64,000 nucleotides of DNA from Asanoa sp. WMMD1127 (GCF_029626225.1 NZ_JARUBP010000001.1:186001-250000); one strand, 5' to 3'; positions 25,046 through 33,809 are shown, counted from the stretch's first letter. Translations and numbers: made by a program. The notes: generated by a model not told the origin, from the letters alone.

Positions 25046-25120
25046 GTCACCCTATCGAGCTGCATCGATGAATGGCCATCCCGGCGGGCTCCTACCGCGG
25101 CGCGATGGTAGGGCTGGCGC

Positions 25121-25137
25121 TACCCCGGGTTGGGGTA
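25121..25137. promoter_or_regulatory. TACCCC-N5-GGGGTA inverted repeat
   Basis: A perfect 6-bp dyad in the shared upstream region of snapalysin (25007, minus) and the small membrane protein (25207, plus). It is a possible regulator site; no regulator is assigned. Confidence 0.4.
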
Positions 25138-25206
25138 CCTGCGGCAGTGACCCGAACCCTGTCCGGCCGGAAGAGTGGGGTCAACGGTGACCCAGGGGGA
25201 GCGGTG

Positions 25207-25362
25207 ATGGGCGGACGATCCACAGTGGGCATGCGGATGGCGGGGTTGCTGCTGCTGGCCCTGATCGGCATGACGATCGGTGGGGTGCTGGGGCGGCTGC
25301 CGGCGGTCGCGGACTACACGTCGGTGTCGGTCGTCGAGTGGATGGTGGGCGCGGCCTGGTGA
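25207..25362 (+). CDS. Small membrane peptide, 51 residues
   Basis: ATG 25207 (or GTG 25204) follows GGGGGAG by 6 nt. The peptide has one hydrophobic helix (MAGLLLLALIGMTIGGVLG, about residues 10-28) and a short polar tail ending VSVVEWMVGAAW. Function unknown. It stands alone between divergent snapalysin and a hydrolase gene. Confidence 0.55.
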   Translation: MGGRSTVGMRMAGLLLLALIGMTIGGVLGRLPAVADYTSVSVVEWMVGAAW

Positions 25363-25450
25363 GGCCGGGCGCGGGTTCCGTGACATTTAGGGCATAAGCC
25401 GCGTTATTGAATGCGGGCCCATGCCCTGACTGGAACCCACGGAGGCTTTG

Positions 25451-26263
25451 GTGAAGAGAATTTTGGTCGCGCTGGCCGCGCTCGCCCTGCTCGCGGTGCC
25501 GTCGGCGGTGGCCGCCGCCGGGCCCGCGCCGGCCGAGGACGCCTATCCCGTCAAGCCGACGGTCGTGCTGGTGCACGGCGCCTGGGCCGACGGCTCGTCC
25601 TGGAGCGCGGTGACGCGACGGCTGCGGGAGGCCGGCTACCCGGTGCGCGTGCCGCCGAACCCGTTGCGCGACCTGGCCGGCGACAGCGCCACCATCGCCG
25701 ACTTCCTCTCGACCATCTCGGGCCCGATCGTCCTGGTCGGACACTCGTACGGCGGCGCCGTCATCACCAACGTCGTCAGCGCCAAGGTGCGGGCGCTGGT
25801 CTATGTGGACGCGTTCGTGCCCGACGAAGGCGAGACCGTGGCGCCGCTGGTCGGCGACGACTCGATCCTGGCCGGCGATCCGGGGCAGGTGTTCGACTTC
25901 GTGCCCTACCCGGGCGCGGCGGAGGACGACGCCGACCTCTACCTGAAGGAGCCGGTGTTCGTCACGGGCTTCGCCAGCGGCGTCCCGGCCGACGAGGCCC
26001 GCGCCCTGTGGGCGAGCCAGCGACCGCTCGCCGCCCGCGCGAGCAACCAGCCGTCCGGGCCCGCGGCGTGGCGGAGCCTGCCCTCCTGGTACGTGGTCGG
26101 CACGCAGGACCAGGTGATCCCCGAGGCGCGGCAGGTCGCGATGGCCGAGCGCGCGGACGCGGCGATCACCAAGGTCGAGGCGGGCCACCTGGCGCCGATC
26201 ACCGCGCCCGACGAGGTGACGTCGGCGATCCTGGCCGCCGTCAAGAACGTCTCGGCCAACTGA
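25451..26263 (+). CDS. Secreted alpha/beta-hydrolase
   Basis: GTG 25451 follows GGAGG by 5 nt. The 270-residue protein has a signal peptide (ILVALAALALLAVPSAVAAAGPAPAE), the oxyanion strand VVLVHGAWADGSSWSAV, the nucleophile elbow GHSYGG (Ser about 101), VGTQDQVIP (acid) and GHLAPITAPDEV (His about 245). This is the EstA/MhpC-like family seen with 'VHGAWADGSSW', which includes esterases of unknown natural substrate. It is likely exported. Confidence 0.9.
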   Translation: MKRILVALAALALLAVPSAVAAAGPAPAEDAYPVKPTVVLVHGAWADGSSWSAVTRRLREAGYPVRVPPNPLRDLAGDSATIADFLSTISGPIVLVGHSYGGAVITNVVSAKVRALVYVDAFVPDEGETVAPLVGDDSILAGDPGQVFDFVPYPGAAEDDADLYLKEPVFVTGFASGVPADEARALWASQRPLAARASNQPSGPAAWRSLPSWYVVGTQDQVIPEARQVAMAERADAAITKVEAGHLAPITAPDEVTSAILAAVKNVSAN

Positions 26264-26280
26264 GGTCGGCCGCGGCGCGC

Positions 26281-26733
26281 TCAGTGCGTGGCCGCGGCCT
26301 CCCGGGCCTCGCGCAGGCCGCGGTTGGCCAACCGGTCGGCGCGCTCGTTCTCGGGGTGCCCCGAGTGCCCCTTGACCCAGTGCCAGCTCACCTCGTGCGG
26401 CGTCAGCGCCGCCTCCAGGCGTTGCCACAGGTCGACGTTCTTCACCGGCGTCTTCGCGGCCGTCTGCCAACCGTTGGCCTTCCACCGGGGCAGCCACTTG
26501 GTGATGCCGTCGCGCACGTAGACGCTGTCGGTGTGCAGCCGGACCACCACCGGCCGGGTGAGACTCTCCAGCGCGCTGATCGGCGCCATGAGCTCCATCC
26601 GGTTGTTGGTGGTCGGCGTGGCCTCGCCGCCGCACATCTCCTTCTCGACCGTGCCGTAGCGCAGCACCGCGCCCCAACCGCCCGGCCCAGGGTTGCCGCT
26701 GCAGGCGCCGTCCGTCCAGATGTCCACGGTCAT
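26281..26733 (-). CDS. rnhA: Ribonuclease HI
   Basis: The 150-residue enzyme is full length. The catalytic carboxylates are present: Asp in [17 protein letters not shown] (about 8), Glu in [10 protein letters not shown] (about 47), Asp in [12 protein letters not shown] (about 69) and Asp in [10 protein letters not shown] (about 131), with the flexible-loop His in [10 protein letters not shown]. It removes RNA from RNA-DNA hybrids such as R-loops and replication primers. ATG 26733 is the only start that keeps the normal N-terminus MTVDIWTDG. Divergent from the SRPBCC gene. Confidence 0.96.
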   Translation of the reverse strand: MTVDIWTDGACSGNPGPGGWGAVLRYGTVEKEMCGGEATPTTNNRMELMAPISALESLTRPVVVRLHTDSVYVRDGITKWLPRWKANGWQTAAKTPVKNVDLWQRLEAALTPHEVSWHWVKGHSGHPENERADRLANRGLREAREAAATH

Positions 26734-26755
26734 GGTCGGCACCCTATCGCCTGTA

Positions 26756-26771
26756 CCATTTGGTACATGAT
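26756..26771 (+). promoter_or_regulatory. TetR-type operator overlapping the SRPBCC start codon
   Basis: TGTACCA-TT-TGGTACA is a perfect 7-bp dyad with a 2-bp centre, lying across the ATG of the SRPBCC gene. The operon also encodes a TetR regulator, so autorepression is likely. Confidence 0.65.
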
Positions 26772-27198
26772 GCTGACCACGAGCACCGAGGCCCGCGCCG
26801 ACCTGGCCTCGACCTGGGCCGCGTTGCGTGACGTGACCGACTGGCCACGCTGGACGAGGTCCATGACGTCGGTGGAGCGGCTCGACGACGGCCCGCTGCG
26901 GTTGGGCAGTCGCGCGCGGGTCAAACAGCCGGGCATGCAACCGCTGGTGTGGGAGGTCACCACGTTCGCCGACGAGGCCGAGTTCTCGTGGACGAACCAC
27001 TCCCCCGGCGTACGCACGATCGGCCGTCACCTGATCTCGCCCACCGCCGGCGGCGGCACGACGATCACGCTCGAGCTTGCGCAGACCGGCCCGCTGGCCG
27101 GGCTCCTCGGCCTGCTGTTCGGCCGGCGCAACCGGCGCTACCTGGCGATGGAGGTGGCGGGCCTGGCAGCCGCGAGCGAAGCCGCCGCCGGCCGGTGA
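26767..27198 (+). CDS. SRPBCC (polyketide cyclase/START-like) ligand-binding protein
   Basis: The 143-residue protein shows the SRPBCC pattern: [28 protein letters not shown] at the start, [30 protein letters not shown] in the middle strands and a long C-terminal helix ([27 protein letters not shown]). These proteins bind hydrophobic small molecules. Start ATG 26767 or 26770. The start is embedded in an operator-like palindrome and the gene overlaps the TetR gene by 4 bp, so the two form a small regulated operon. Confidence 0.87.
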   Translation: MMLTTSTEARADLASTWAALRDVTDWPRWTRSMTSVERLDDGPLRLGSRARVKQPGMQPLVWEVTTFADEAEFSWTNHSPGVRTIGRHLISPTAGGGTTITLELAQTGPLAGLLGLLFGRRNRRYLAMEVAGLAAASEAAAGR

Positions 27199-27749
27199 GC
27201 GCCGCCCGGGAGGCGCTGCTCGACCGGTGCTTCGAGGTGGTCCGCCGCCACGGCTTCAGCCACCTGAGCCTGCGCGAGATCGCCGCCGAGGCCGGCACCA
27301 GCCATCGGATGCTGATCTATCACTTCGGCTCCCGCGACGGGCTGCTGGCCGAGGTGGTGGCCCGGATGGAGGCGGCGCAGCGGGCGTTGCTGGCCGACCT
27401 GGTCACCGACGAGGCCGACATCTTCGCCGTCTCGGCGACGTTCTGGGCGCAGCTGACGAGCCCCGAGGTGCTGCCGGCCCAGCGGCTGTTCTTCGAGATC
27501 TACGTGCAGGCGTTGTACGGGCGCGACTGGACCGCGGCCTTCCGCGAGTCGGTGATCCGGGCGTGGGAGGAGCCGCTGGCGGAGCTGTTCCGCCGCGCCG
27601 GGGTGCCGGATTCACGGGCCCGGGCGTACGCGCGGCTCGGTCTCGCGGTCACCCGCGGGCTCGGGCTCGACCTGCTGATGACCGGCGCCCGGGACGACGT
27701 CGACGCCGCGATGGAGCTGTTCGGGGAGCTGGTCCGCGCCGACGTCTGA
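27195..27749 (+). CDS. TetR/AcrR family transcriptional regulator
   Basis: The 184-residue protein starts at GTG 27195, sharing GTGA with the upstream stop. The helix-turn-helix is [30 protein letters not shown] (about 25-54). The C-terminal domain (60-184) is helical and probably binds a hydrophobic ligand. It most likely represses its own operon through the palindrome at 26756-26771. The last 138 bp overlap the 3' end of the convergent MFS gene. Confidence 0.9.
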   Translation: MSAAREALLDRCFEVVRRHGFSHLSLREIAAEAGTSHRMLIYHFGSRDGLLAEVVARMEAAQRALLADLVTDEADIFAVSATFWAQLTSPEVLPAQRLFFEIYVQALYGRDWTAAFRESVIRAWEEPLAELFRRAGVPDSRARAYARLGLAVTRGLGLDLLMTGARDDVDAAMELFGELVRADV

Positions 27750-28982
27750 CCGCGCCGGCGCCGGCCGGCCCAGCGCCGCCGGGCCCCGGCCGGCCAGCGC
27801 GCGGAAGCTCAGCCCGGCCACGATGCACCCGACACCCTGGACGGTGAGCAGGGTGACCACGTCGTAGCGGTCGCCGAGCGCGCCCGCGATCCCGGCGCCG
27901 ACGACCGAGGCGATCGACGCGCCCATCCAGATCGCCGAGAACGCGCGGCCGCGCAGCCGGTCCGGCGTCTCCGTCTGGAACAGCGTCCAGATCGCGCCGA
28001 CGTGGATGCCGACCGGCACGCCGACCGCCACGAACAGGGCGAAGACCGGCCAGAACGAGGTGTCCCAGCGGGGATAGTTGAAGATCACCACGTCGATCAC
28101 GCCGAACGTGGTCCAGCTCGTGGTGATCAGCGGGACGGGGCGGAAGCGGGCGGCCAGCCGGGTCGCGAACAGGCTGCCGATGATGCCGCCGACCGCCTGG
28201 GCCGACATCAACCAGCCGAACTCGCGGCCGCCGGCGTCGAGGGCCCGGGTCACGTACACCGCGAACAGGGTGCCCATCATTCCCTCACCGACCGACGAGA
28301 CGCCGATGATCACGAAGATCGCCCGGACGATCCGGTTGTGCGCGACGGCGCGGAAGCCCTCGACGAGCTCGCGCCCGAGGTGGCGGTCCGGCGCCCCGTC
28401 CGGTGTGGCGCGGTGGGCGCCGCGGATCAGCCCGCACAACGCGGCGGCGACCGCGAACGTCGCCGCGTCGAAGATCGCCGCGCCGGCCAGCCCGCCGGTC
28501 ACCGCGATGATGCCGCCCACCGCCGGGCCGACCAGCCGGGCGACGTTGTTGTTGAGCGAGTTGAGGGCGTTGGCCGCCGGCAGCTTCTCCGTGGTGACGA
28601 GCTGCGGCAGCAGGGCGTTCTCCGCCGGCTGGAAGAACTGCGCGAGCACCTGCGTCGCGAACGCGACCACCACCACGAGCCAGACCTGGTCCTCGGTGCG
28701 CACCAGCAGCAACGGGAGCAGCGCGAAGACCTGGAGGACGTTGACGACCACGACGACCCTGCGCCGGTCCCACCGGTCGACGTAGACCCCGGCCACCGCG
28801 CTGGCGGCGATGGTGCCGAGCAGCGACGCGGCCACGACGGCGGAGACGGCGGCCGGCGAGCCGGTCAGCCCGAGCACCGCCACGGGCAGGGCGACGTTGA
28901 GCACCCAGTTGCCGGTCAGCGAGATCAACCCGGCGGTGAAGAGCAGCGCGAAGTCCCGCTGCCGCAACGGGGTGAGGTCCAT
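27612..28982 (-). CDS. MFS transporter (enterobactin-exporter/EntS-like)
   Basis: The 456-residue protein starts at ATG 28982 (MDLTPLRQRDFALLFTAGLISLTGNWVLNVALPVAVL). It has 12 predicted helices and the MFS loop motif VAGVYVDRWDRRRVVVV, then FFQPAENALLPQLVTTEKLPAANALNSLNNNVARLVGP, typical for the MFS_3/EntS group. Export of siderophores or drugs is expected. The last 45 residues are hydrophilic and antisense to the TetR gene; the functional protein probably ends near LAGRGPAALGRPAPA. It is divergent from the monooxygenase gene across twin palindromes. Confidence 0.88.
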   Translation of the reverse strand: MDLTPLRQRDFALLFTAGLISLTGNWVLNVALPVAVLGLTGSPAAVSAVVAASLLGTIAASAVAGVYVDRWDRRRVVVVVNVLQVFALLPLLLVRTEDQVWLVVVVAFATQVLAQFFQPAENALLPQLVTTEKLPAANALNSLNNNVARLVGPAVGGIIAVTGGLAGAAIFDAATFAVAAALCGLIRGAHRATPDGAPDRHLGRELVEGFRAVAHNRIVRAIFVIIGVSSVGEGMMGTLFAVYVTRALDAGGREFGWLMSAQAVGGIIGSLFATRLAARFRPVPLITTSWTTFGVIDVVIFNYPRWDTSFWPVFALFVAVGVPVGIHVGAIWTLFQTETPDRLRGRAFSAIWMGASIASVVGAGIAGALGDRYDVVTLLTVQGVGCIVAGLSFRALAGRGPAALGRPAPARSDVGADQLPEQLHRGVDVVPGAGHQQVEPEPAGDRETEPRVRPGP

Positions 28983-29017
28983 CGGCCGACTATTCCAGGC
29001 TTGACGCCGGCCGTTTG

Positions 29018-29051
29018 CTGAATCTATATTCAGTGAATGAGTGTTCACTCA
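29018..29051. promoter_or_regulatory. Two adjacent palindromic operators between MFS and monooxygenase genes
   Basis: CTGAAT-N4-ATTCAG (29018-29033) and TGAGTG-TT-CACTCA (29038-29051) are both perfect dyads, 4 bp apart, in an 83-bp divergent promoter region with low GC. The second has the form of a TetR-family operator. They could control both genes together. Confidence 0.65.
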
Positions 29052-29065
29052 ATCGGGGGTACGCG

Positions 29066-30259
29066 ATGCGGGTCGTGGTGATCGGCGGTGGTGTGGCGGG
29101 CGTCGTGAGCGCGCTCGCGCTGCGGCGGCGCGGGGCCGAGGTGACGGTCTACGAGGCGCATCCGGATCCGGCCGGCGAGGTCGGGTCGTTCGTGAGCCTG
29201 GCGGTCAACGGGCTGCGCGGGCTGGCCGCGGTCGACTGTCTGGAGCGGGTCCAGGCGCGCGGGCTGCCGATCGCCCGCCTGCGCATGTGGTCGGCCAAGG
29301 GCCACCGGCTCGCCGACGTGCCGCGCGGCCGCCGGGGCGACGACCCGCTGCACAGCGTGACGCTGATGCGCGGGCACCTGGTCGCCGAGCTGCGGGCGGC
29401 AGCGGCGGAGGCGGGCGTGGAGCTGGTCACGGGCGAGCGACTCACCACGGTGGACGCCGACGGCACGGCGCACTTCGCCGGCGGTCTCGAGGCGGCGGGC
29501 GACCTGCTGGTCGGCGCGGACGGCCTCCGGTCGGTGGTCCGCGGCGCGCTCGATCGCACGGCGCCGACGCCGCGCTATGCCGGCGTCTGGGTGATCTCGG
29601 GCCGCTCGCCGGGTGACGCGGTGGCCGCCGAAGGCACGTCCACCATGAGGGTCCCGGGCCACTCGCCGGGCGGCACCGCCGACGCCGACGGCACCTTCAA
29701 CATGACCGTCGGCGCACACGGCGCGTTCATCCACGTCGTGCCACCCGGTGGCGGGGAGGTCTGGTGGCAGGCACAGGTCAACGGCCCGGTGCCGGCGGAC
29801 CTTTCCGGCATCGGGCTGGACCGGCTCGACGACCTCTTCGCCGGTGAGCCGGTGGCCCGCGAGATCATCGCCGCCACGACGCGGCTGCACCGCCCGAGCG
29901 TCAACCACGTGCTCGACTCCGTGCGGGTGTGGCACGCCGGGAGGACCGTGCTGGTCGGCGACGCGGCGCACCCGGTCGGCGCGGGCCAGGGCGCCTCGAT
30001 GGCGATCGAGGACGGCGTCGCCCTGGCCGCGACGCTCGACGGCGCCGCGTCGATCGCGGAAGGGCTCGCCCGCTACGAGGCGGTCCGCCGTCCGCGCGTC
30101 GACCGGGTCCTGCGAGCGGCCGACGACAACCGGGAGGTCAAGCAGGCGGGCCCGCTCCGCCGCCGCCTCACGGAGGTCGGCATGTCACTGTTCATGCCCC
30201 GCTTCTACGAGCGCGCGACCGGGTGGCTCTACGACTACGACCCGGTGCCTAAGCCCTGA
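29066..30259 (+). CDS. FAD-dependent monooxygenase (PHBH/aromatic hydroxylase fold)
   Basis: The 397-residue flavoprotein has the GxGxxG motif VVVIGGGVAGVVSALALRRRG (about 3-23), the DG motif LLVGADGLRSVVRGAL (about 152-167) and the GD motif TVLVGDAAHPVGAGQGASMAIEDGVALA (about 295-322). It should use NAD(P)H and O2 to hydroxylate or epoxidise an aromatic or polyketide substrate. ATG 29066 precedes the FAD motif directly. A regulator site pair lies in the upstream divergent region. Confidence 0.92.
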   Translation: MRVVVIGGGVAGVVSALALRRRGAEVTVYEAHPDPAGEVGSFVSLAVNGLRGLAAVDCLERVQARGLPIARLRMWSAKGHRLADVPRGRRGDDPLHSVTLMRGHLVAELRAAAAEAGVELVTGERLTTVDADGTAHFAGGLEAAGDLLVGADGLRSVVRGALDRTAPTPRYAGVWVISGRSPGDAVAAEGTSTMRVPGHSPGGTADADGTFNMTVGAHGAFIHVVPPGGGEVWWQAQVNGPVPADLSGIGLDRLDDLFAGEPVAREIIAATTRLHRPSVNHVLDSVRVWHAGRTVLVGDAAHPVGAGQGASMAIEDGVALAATLDGAASIAEGLARYEAVRRPRVDRVLRAADDNREVKQAGPLRRRLTEVGMSLFMPRFYERATGWLYDYDPVPKP

Positions 30260-30501
30260 CGAACGCACCTCGCGCCCCACCAAACCACGATGTTCGGAGC
30301 TTCCCGCGGCCGACAGCGCCGCGAAGCACCGTCCCGCTTGCGACGCGGTTGCCGCGGCCCTACGACCCAGACGAAATGGTGAGCCGCAGTCAGCGGCAGA
30401 CAGCGCGGCGCGGGCTTGACCGAGGAGGAGGAGGAGGCGGCGGCGGCGACGGTCGGTCACGCGGTTTCCGAGCCGGCTGGTTGCAGGCAGCCGCAGCAGG
30501 C
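30260..30501. other. Intergenic region, no gene seen
   Basis: About 240 bp between two convergent genes, with GGA/GGC triplet runs at 30420-30450. No supported ORF, RNA or strong terminator. Confidence 0.4.
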
Positions 30502-31758
30502 TCAGACTGTTCGCGACGAACCCGGCCCGACCCCTCGGAACGCGGCGGCGATGTCCTTGACCGACGCGAGTCGGGTGGAGAAGGCAGGGTCGATCAACAT
30601 CATCACACTTGCGAATGCCCACAGGCCCGCGATGGTGATAGCGCCGGTATCAAGAGGGGAAGGCAGTTTGATGCCCCGCCATTGCAACACCAGCACCGAG
30701 GCCAACGGCAACAGTCCGACCAGCAGCGCACGCGTCGCGTCGATGATCGACCGCGCGCGATGGGGTCGGCTCAACCGCAGTGTCGGATCAGCGGGTAGGG
30801 ACGCCATTTCGCGTAGTGCAATCGCGCCGTATATACGGGCCAACGCACCCAGCAGATCATTTCGGGTGTTCGAACCAGGTGTCATGATCCAGATCTGATA
30901 CTCGCGAACATGTTGTCCGACGTTCCGGAAATATTCACGTAGTGCGGCGTTGCTGGAGGCTGCCGGGAGCCACAGAATCCTCGGGAACGCATGTTCGATG
31001 ATGTCGGCGGCCACTTCCAGGTGGGCCGACGCGTGCCGACGGGACGCGTGGTCGCGATGATGAAGATCGCTTCTTCTCAACCAGGCGATCACCCGCGCCA
31101 CACGGATTGCGACGACGTCGTCGATAGATTTCAGGAGCAGCAACCTACGAACGGCGCTAAAGCCGAGGACCAAGAACAGGAGAACTGCCGTGGACGCCAG
31201 GCTTCCGGTAATACCGGCAGCGATTTGGATCGCGTGTCCCGCCGGACGAGGCTGGCCGAGGTCGACGTACCGGGGGTAGAAGTCGCCACTCGCATGAGCG
31301 CCGCCAACGCTCCAGGTGATGACGAGAAGAGACGTGAGAGCCAGTATGTTCAACTGAAACCAGGAGGTGCGCCATTGCATCTTGCTTCGCAGTCGCGGCA
31401 CCATCAGGGAAAGGATGAAGGTGACGATGTAGGCGGCCGCCGCAGATCCCGCCGGACTGCCACCACTTAAAAACGAGGTCGTCGCAATGCCGGATACGGC
31501 AGTCGTGGCCGCAGCCACATAGGCCCATATCGCGAGTGCTTGACGCACCCGCAATTCCCGCTTCGCCAGGACGGCGAACCGTCCACGCACGCAGACTCGG
31601 AGTCCTTGGAAGTCCTGCCAGTCCAAGCGTTCCCTCAGGGCCGCATTTGCTTCTTTCTCCAGAGCCCTGAATTGTTTGATCGAGTTTCGAAGAAACTGCC
31701 GCGACTCTTTATCGGAGAATAGGCTCAATGGCGATTGCTGCGCTCGTTTAGGCGCCAC
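30502..31758 (-). CDS. Unknown multi-pass membrane protein, lower GC
   Basis: A 418-residue protein from GTG 31758 (site GCGGGGGAAA) is the best reading; an upstream in-frame extension lacks start signals. The N-terminal 80 residues are charged and helical (KESRQFLRNSIKQFRALEKEANAALRERL). About six hydrophobic segments follow, for example AIWAYVAAATTAVSGIATTSF, YIVTFILSLMV, NILALTSLLVITWSV, ITGSLASTAVLLFLVLGF and, near the end, ALLVGLLPLASVLVL and ITIAGLWAFASVMML. Residues 235-330 are soluble. I do not recognise the family. Third-position GC is visibly lower than in neighbours, which suggests recent acquisition. Confidence 0.68.
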   Translation of the reverse strand: MAPKRAQQSPLSLFSDKESRQFLRNSIKQFRALEKEANAALRERLDWQDFQGLRVCVRGRFAVLAKRELRVRQALAIWAYVAAATTAVSGIATTSFLSGGSPAGSAAAAYIVTFILSLMVPRLRSKMQWRTSWFQLNILALTSLLVITWSVGGAHASGDFYPRYVDLGQPRPAGHAIQIAAGITGSLASTAVLLFLVLGFSAVRRLLLLKSIDDVVAIRVARVIAWLRRSDLHHRDHASRRHASAHLEVAADIIEHAFPRILWLPAASSNAALREYFRNVGQHVREYQIWIMTPGSNTRNDLLGALARIYGAIALREMASLPADPTLRLSRPHRARSIIDATRALLVGLLPLASVLVLQWRGIKLPSPLDTGAITIAGLWAFASVMMLIDPAFSTRLASVKDIAAAFRGVGPGSSRTV

Positions 31759-31992
31759 TTTCCCCCGCTCACTCGCATATGAGAATCGTGCGAAACCGCA
31801 GCTTAGCCGAGGTGAAAGAAATATTCTTCCCTTGTAACTCCGACGGGTGACTCCGCCGGCGCAGCTCATGGGACGACGAGCTCGATTGAGCCGGGGACAG
31901 CCGTAGCGGCCTGCGCGCAGGGGGAGGCATGCACCAATCCGCCAGGGGTCCAGCGGCACTCATCGCGATGCACGTGGCACCTCGGTGCCTGG
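31759..31992. other. AT-richer intergenic region
   Basis: About 230 bp, including TATGAGAATC and a GAAAGAAATATTC stretch, probably the promoter region of the minus-strand membrane protein gene. No gene or clear repeat is seen. Confidence 0.4.
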
Positions 31993-32760
31993 TTAAACCG
32001 GCGCGGACTCCCGGCGCATCAGGAGCTCATGCAGTTCGGCGCGGGCCGTGGCGACCTGGTCCAGGTGGGCCGTGCGGCCGAGCGACCGCGGGCGTGGGAT
32101 GTCGATGTCGAGGATCTCGACGATCCGGCCCGGGCGCGGGCTGAGGACGACCACCCGGTCCGCCAGCAGGACGGCCTCGTCGATGGCGTGCGTGACGAAC
32201 ATGATGGTGGCGCGGGTCTCCATGTGGATGCGCTGCAACTCGGTGGACAGGTCCTCGCGGGTCAGCGCGTCCAGGGCCGCGAACGGCTCGTCCATCAGCA
32301 GCACGCGGGGCCGGGCCAGCAGCGAACGGCACAGTGCCACCCGCTGTTGCATGCCGCCCGACAGCTCGTGCGGCAGCCGCTTCTCGAAACCGCCCAGGCC
32401 GACCATCTCCAGCAGGTCGGCGGCCCGCGCCCGGACCGCCGACCGGTCGAGCTTGAAGATCTCCGCCGGCAGCAGGACGTTGTCGAGGACCGTGCGCCAC
32501 GGCAGCAGCGCCGGGCGTTGGAACAGCATCGCGATGTCGCGGCGGGGTCGGGTGACCCGCTCGTCGCCCACCTGGATCTCGCCCTCGGTCGGCGGGATCA
32601 GCCCGGCCACGAGGCGCAGCAGCGTCGACTTGCCACAGCCGGACCGGCCGACCACGGCCACGAACTCGCCTTCGGCGATCTTCAGGTCGATGTCGCGCAA
32701 CGCCTCCACCGAGCCGGCCCGGCCGGCGAACACCTGCGACACCCCGAACAGCTGGATCAT
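31993..32760 (-). CDS. ABC transporter ATP-binding protein (SsuB/TauB type)
   Basis: The 255-residue ATPase has Walker A GRSGCGKSTLL (about 38-48), Q-loop LFQRPALLPWRTVLDNV, signature LSGGMQQRVALCRSLL (about 137-152), Walker B RVLLMDEPFAALD (about 157-169) and the H-loop VTHAIDEA. It belongs to the nitrate/sulfonate/taurine importer branch. Its ATG overlaps the stop of the LLM gene by 4 bp. The matching permease (34901) and binding protein (33810) are on the other strand, so the transporter is split over two divergent operons. Confidence 0.93.
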   Translation of the reverse strand: MIQLFGVSQVFAGRAGSVEALRDIDLKIAEGEFVAVVGRSGCGKSTLLRLVAGLIPPTEGEIQVGDERVTRPRRDIAMLFQRPALLPWRTVLDNVLLPAEIFKLDRSAVRARAADLLEMVGLGGFEKRLPHELSGGMQQRVALCRSLLARPRVLLMDEPFAALDALTREDLSTELQRIHMETRATIMFVTHAIDEAVLLADRVVVLSPRPGRIVEILDIDIPRPRSLGRTAHLDQVATARAELHELLMRRESAPV

Positions 32761-33668
32761 CGCGCCACCTGCGGCAGGACCTCGGCGGCGAGCAGGTCCA
32801 GGTGGTCGAGGTCGGCCAGATCGGCGATCCGCAGGTACGCGCACCCGGCGCCGATCGCCGCGAACTGGCCGAGATGGTCGACGACCTCGTCGACCGAGCC
32901 GTAACAGCCGGACCCCGCCCCGCGTACGGGTGGCCGCAGCACCGCCGCCCGCCGCTCCACCGTGGCGGCGTCGCGGCCGACGGCCACCGACACGCACACG
33001 GAACGCCGCACCGGCGGTCGCCCCAGCCGGTCGCATTCGGCCTCGACGCGGCCGAACAACTCCTTGGTGTCGACGGGGCTGGCGAACTGCACGTTGTATT
33101 CGTCGGCGAACCGGGCGGCCAGCCGCGGCGTGCGCCGTGGCCCCTTGCCACCGACGATGATCGGCGGGTGGGGCCGCTGGGTGGTCCGCAATCCCGGCGC
33201 GCCGCTCAGCTGATAGTGCGCGCCGGCGTGGTCGAAGCGGTCCTCCGTCCACAGTCCCCGCACGATGGACAGTTGCTCGGCCAACCGATCGAACCGCTCG
33301 CCCAGCGGCGGCAGGGGGATGCCGAACGCCGCGTGCTCAGGCTCGTACCACCCGGTGCCGAGACCGAGCTCCACGCGCCCGCCGCTCATGTCGTCGACCT
33401 GGCTGACGGCGACCGCGAGCGCTCCCGGCGACCGGAACGTCGCCGCGCTCATCAGCGAGCCGATCCGGATCCGGCTGGTGTCGCGGGCCAGCCCGGCCAG
33501 CGTCGTCCACACGTCGGTCGGCGTGTGGTCGGGCGGGCCGCCCAACGGCAGGTAGTGGTCGGGTCGGAAGAACCCGTCGAAGCCGCAGGTCTCGGCATGC
33601 CGGGCCAGCCCGGCGATGTCGGCGTAGCTCGTGCCGCCCTTGGTGGAGGCGAAGATCCGCAGATGCAT
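32757..33668 (-). CDS. LLM-class (F420-dependent or flavin) oxidoreductase
   Basis: The 303-residue protein has the luciferase-like TIM-barrel pattern: MHLRIFASTKGG, GFDGFFRPDHYLPLGG, RIRIGSLMSAATFRSPGALAVAVSQVDDMSGGRVELGLGTGWYEPEHAAFGIPLPP and HPPIIVGGKGPRRTPRLAARFADEYN. Many actinobacterial members use F420; flavin-dependent alkanesulfonate monooxygenases (SsuD) are related. Linked to a sulfonate-type ABC transporter, an oxidative role in using the imported compound is reasonable but unproven. Divergent from the binding-protein gene. Confidence 0.9.
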   Translation of the reverse strand: MHLRIFASTKGGTSYADIAGLARHAETCGFDGFFRPDHYLPLGGPPDHTPTDVWTTLAGLARDTSRIRIGSLMSAATFRSPGALAVAVSQVDDMSGGRVELGLGTGWYEPEHAAFGIPLPPLGERFDRLAEQLSIVRGLWTEDRFDHAGAHYQLSGAPGLRTTQRPHPPIIVGGKGPRRTPRLAARFADEYNVQFASPVDTKELFGRVEAECDRLGRPPVRRSVCVSVAVGRDAATVERRAAVLRPPVRGAGSGCYGSVDEVVDHLGQFAAIGAGCAYLRIADLADLDHLDLLAAEVLPQVAR

Positions 33669-33740
33669 CGACGCCAGGTTATCCCTTTCCTGCCCGGATC
33701 GGATAGGTGTGCGGGCTGTGCCAATCGCCGGGTTTCCCCT

Positions 33741-33763
33741 AGGGTGGTGCGTCGTCCCACCCT
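33741..33763 (+). promoter_or_regulatory. Hairpin AGGGTGG/CCACCCT in the leader of the binding-protein gene
   Basis: A perfect 7-bp stem with a 9-nt loop, 46 bp upstream of ATG 33810. It may be an operator dyad or a leader stem. The motifs of known TPP, SAM or FMN riboswitches are not seen. Confidence 0.4.
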
Positions 33764-33809
33764 CCCAATGAGTGTCAATACCTCGATGCCACGAAAGGGA
33801 CTCCGCGTT

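Noticed and set aside
29015-31759. Secondary-metabolite gene cluster around the monooxygenase
   Set aside because: No polyketide, peptide or terpene synthase genes are nearby; the neighbours are transport and regulation genes.
33669-33809. Riboswitch (TPP or SAM) before the binding-protein gene
   Set aside because: Only one 7-bp stem is present and the conserved riboswitch motifs are missing.
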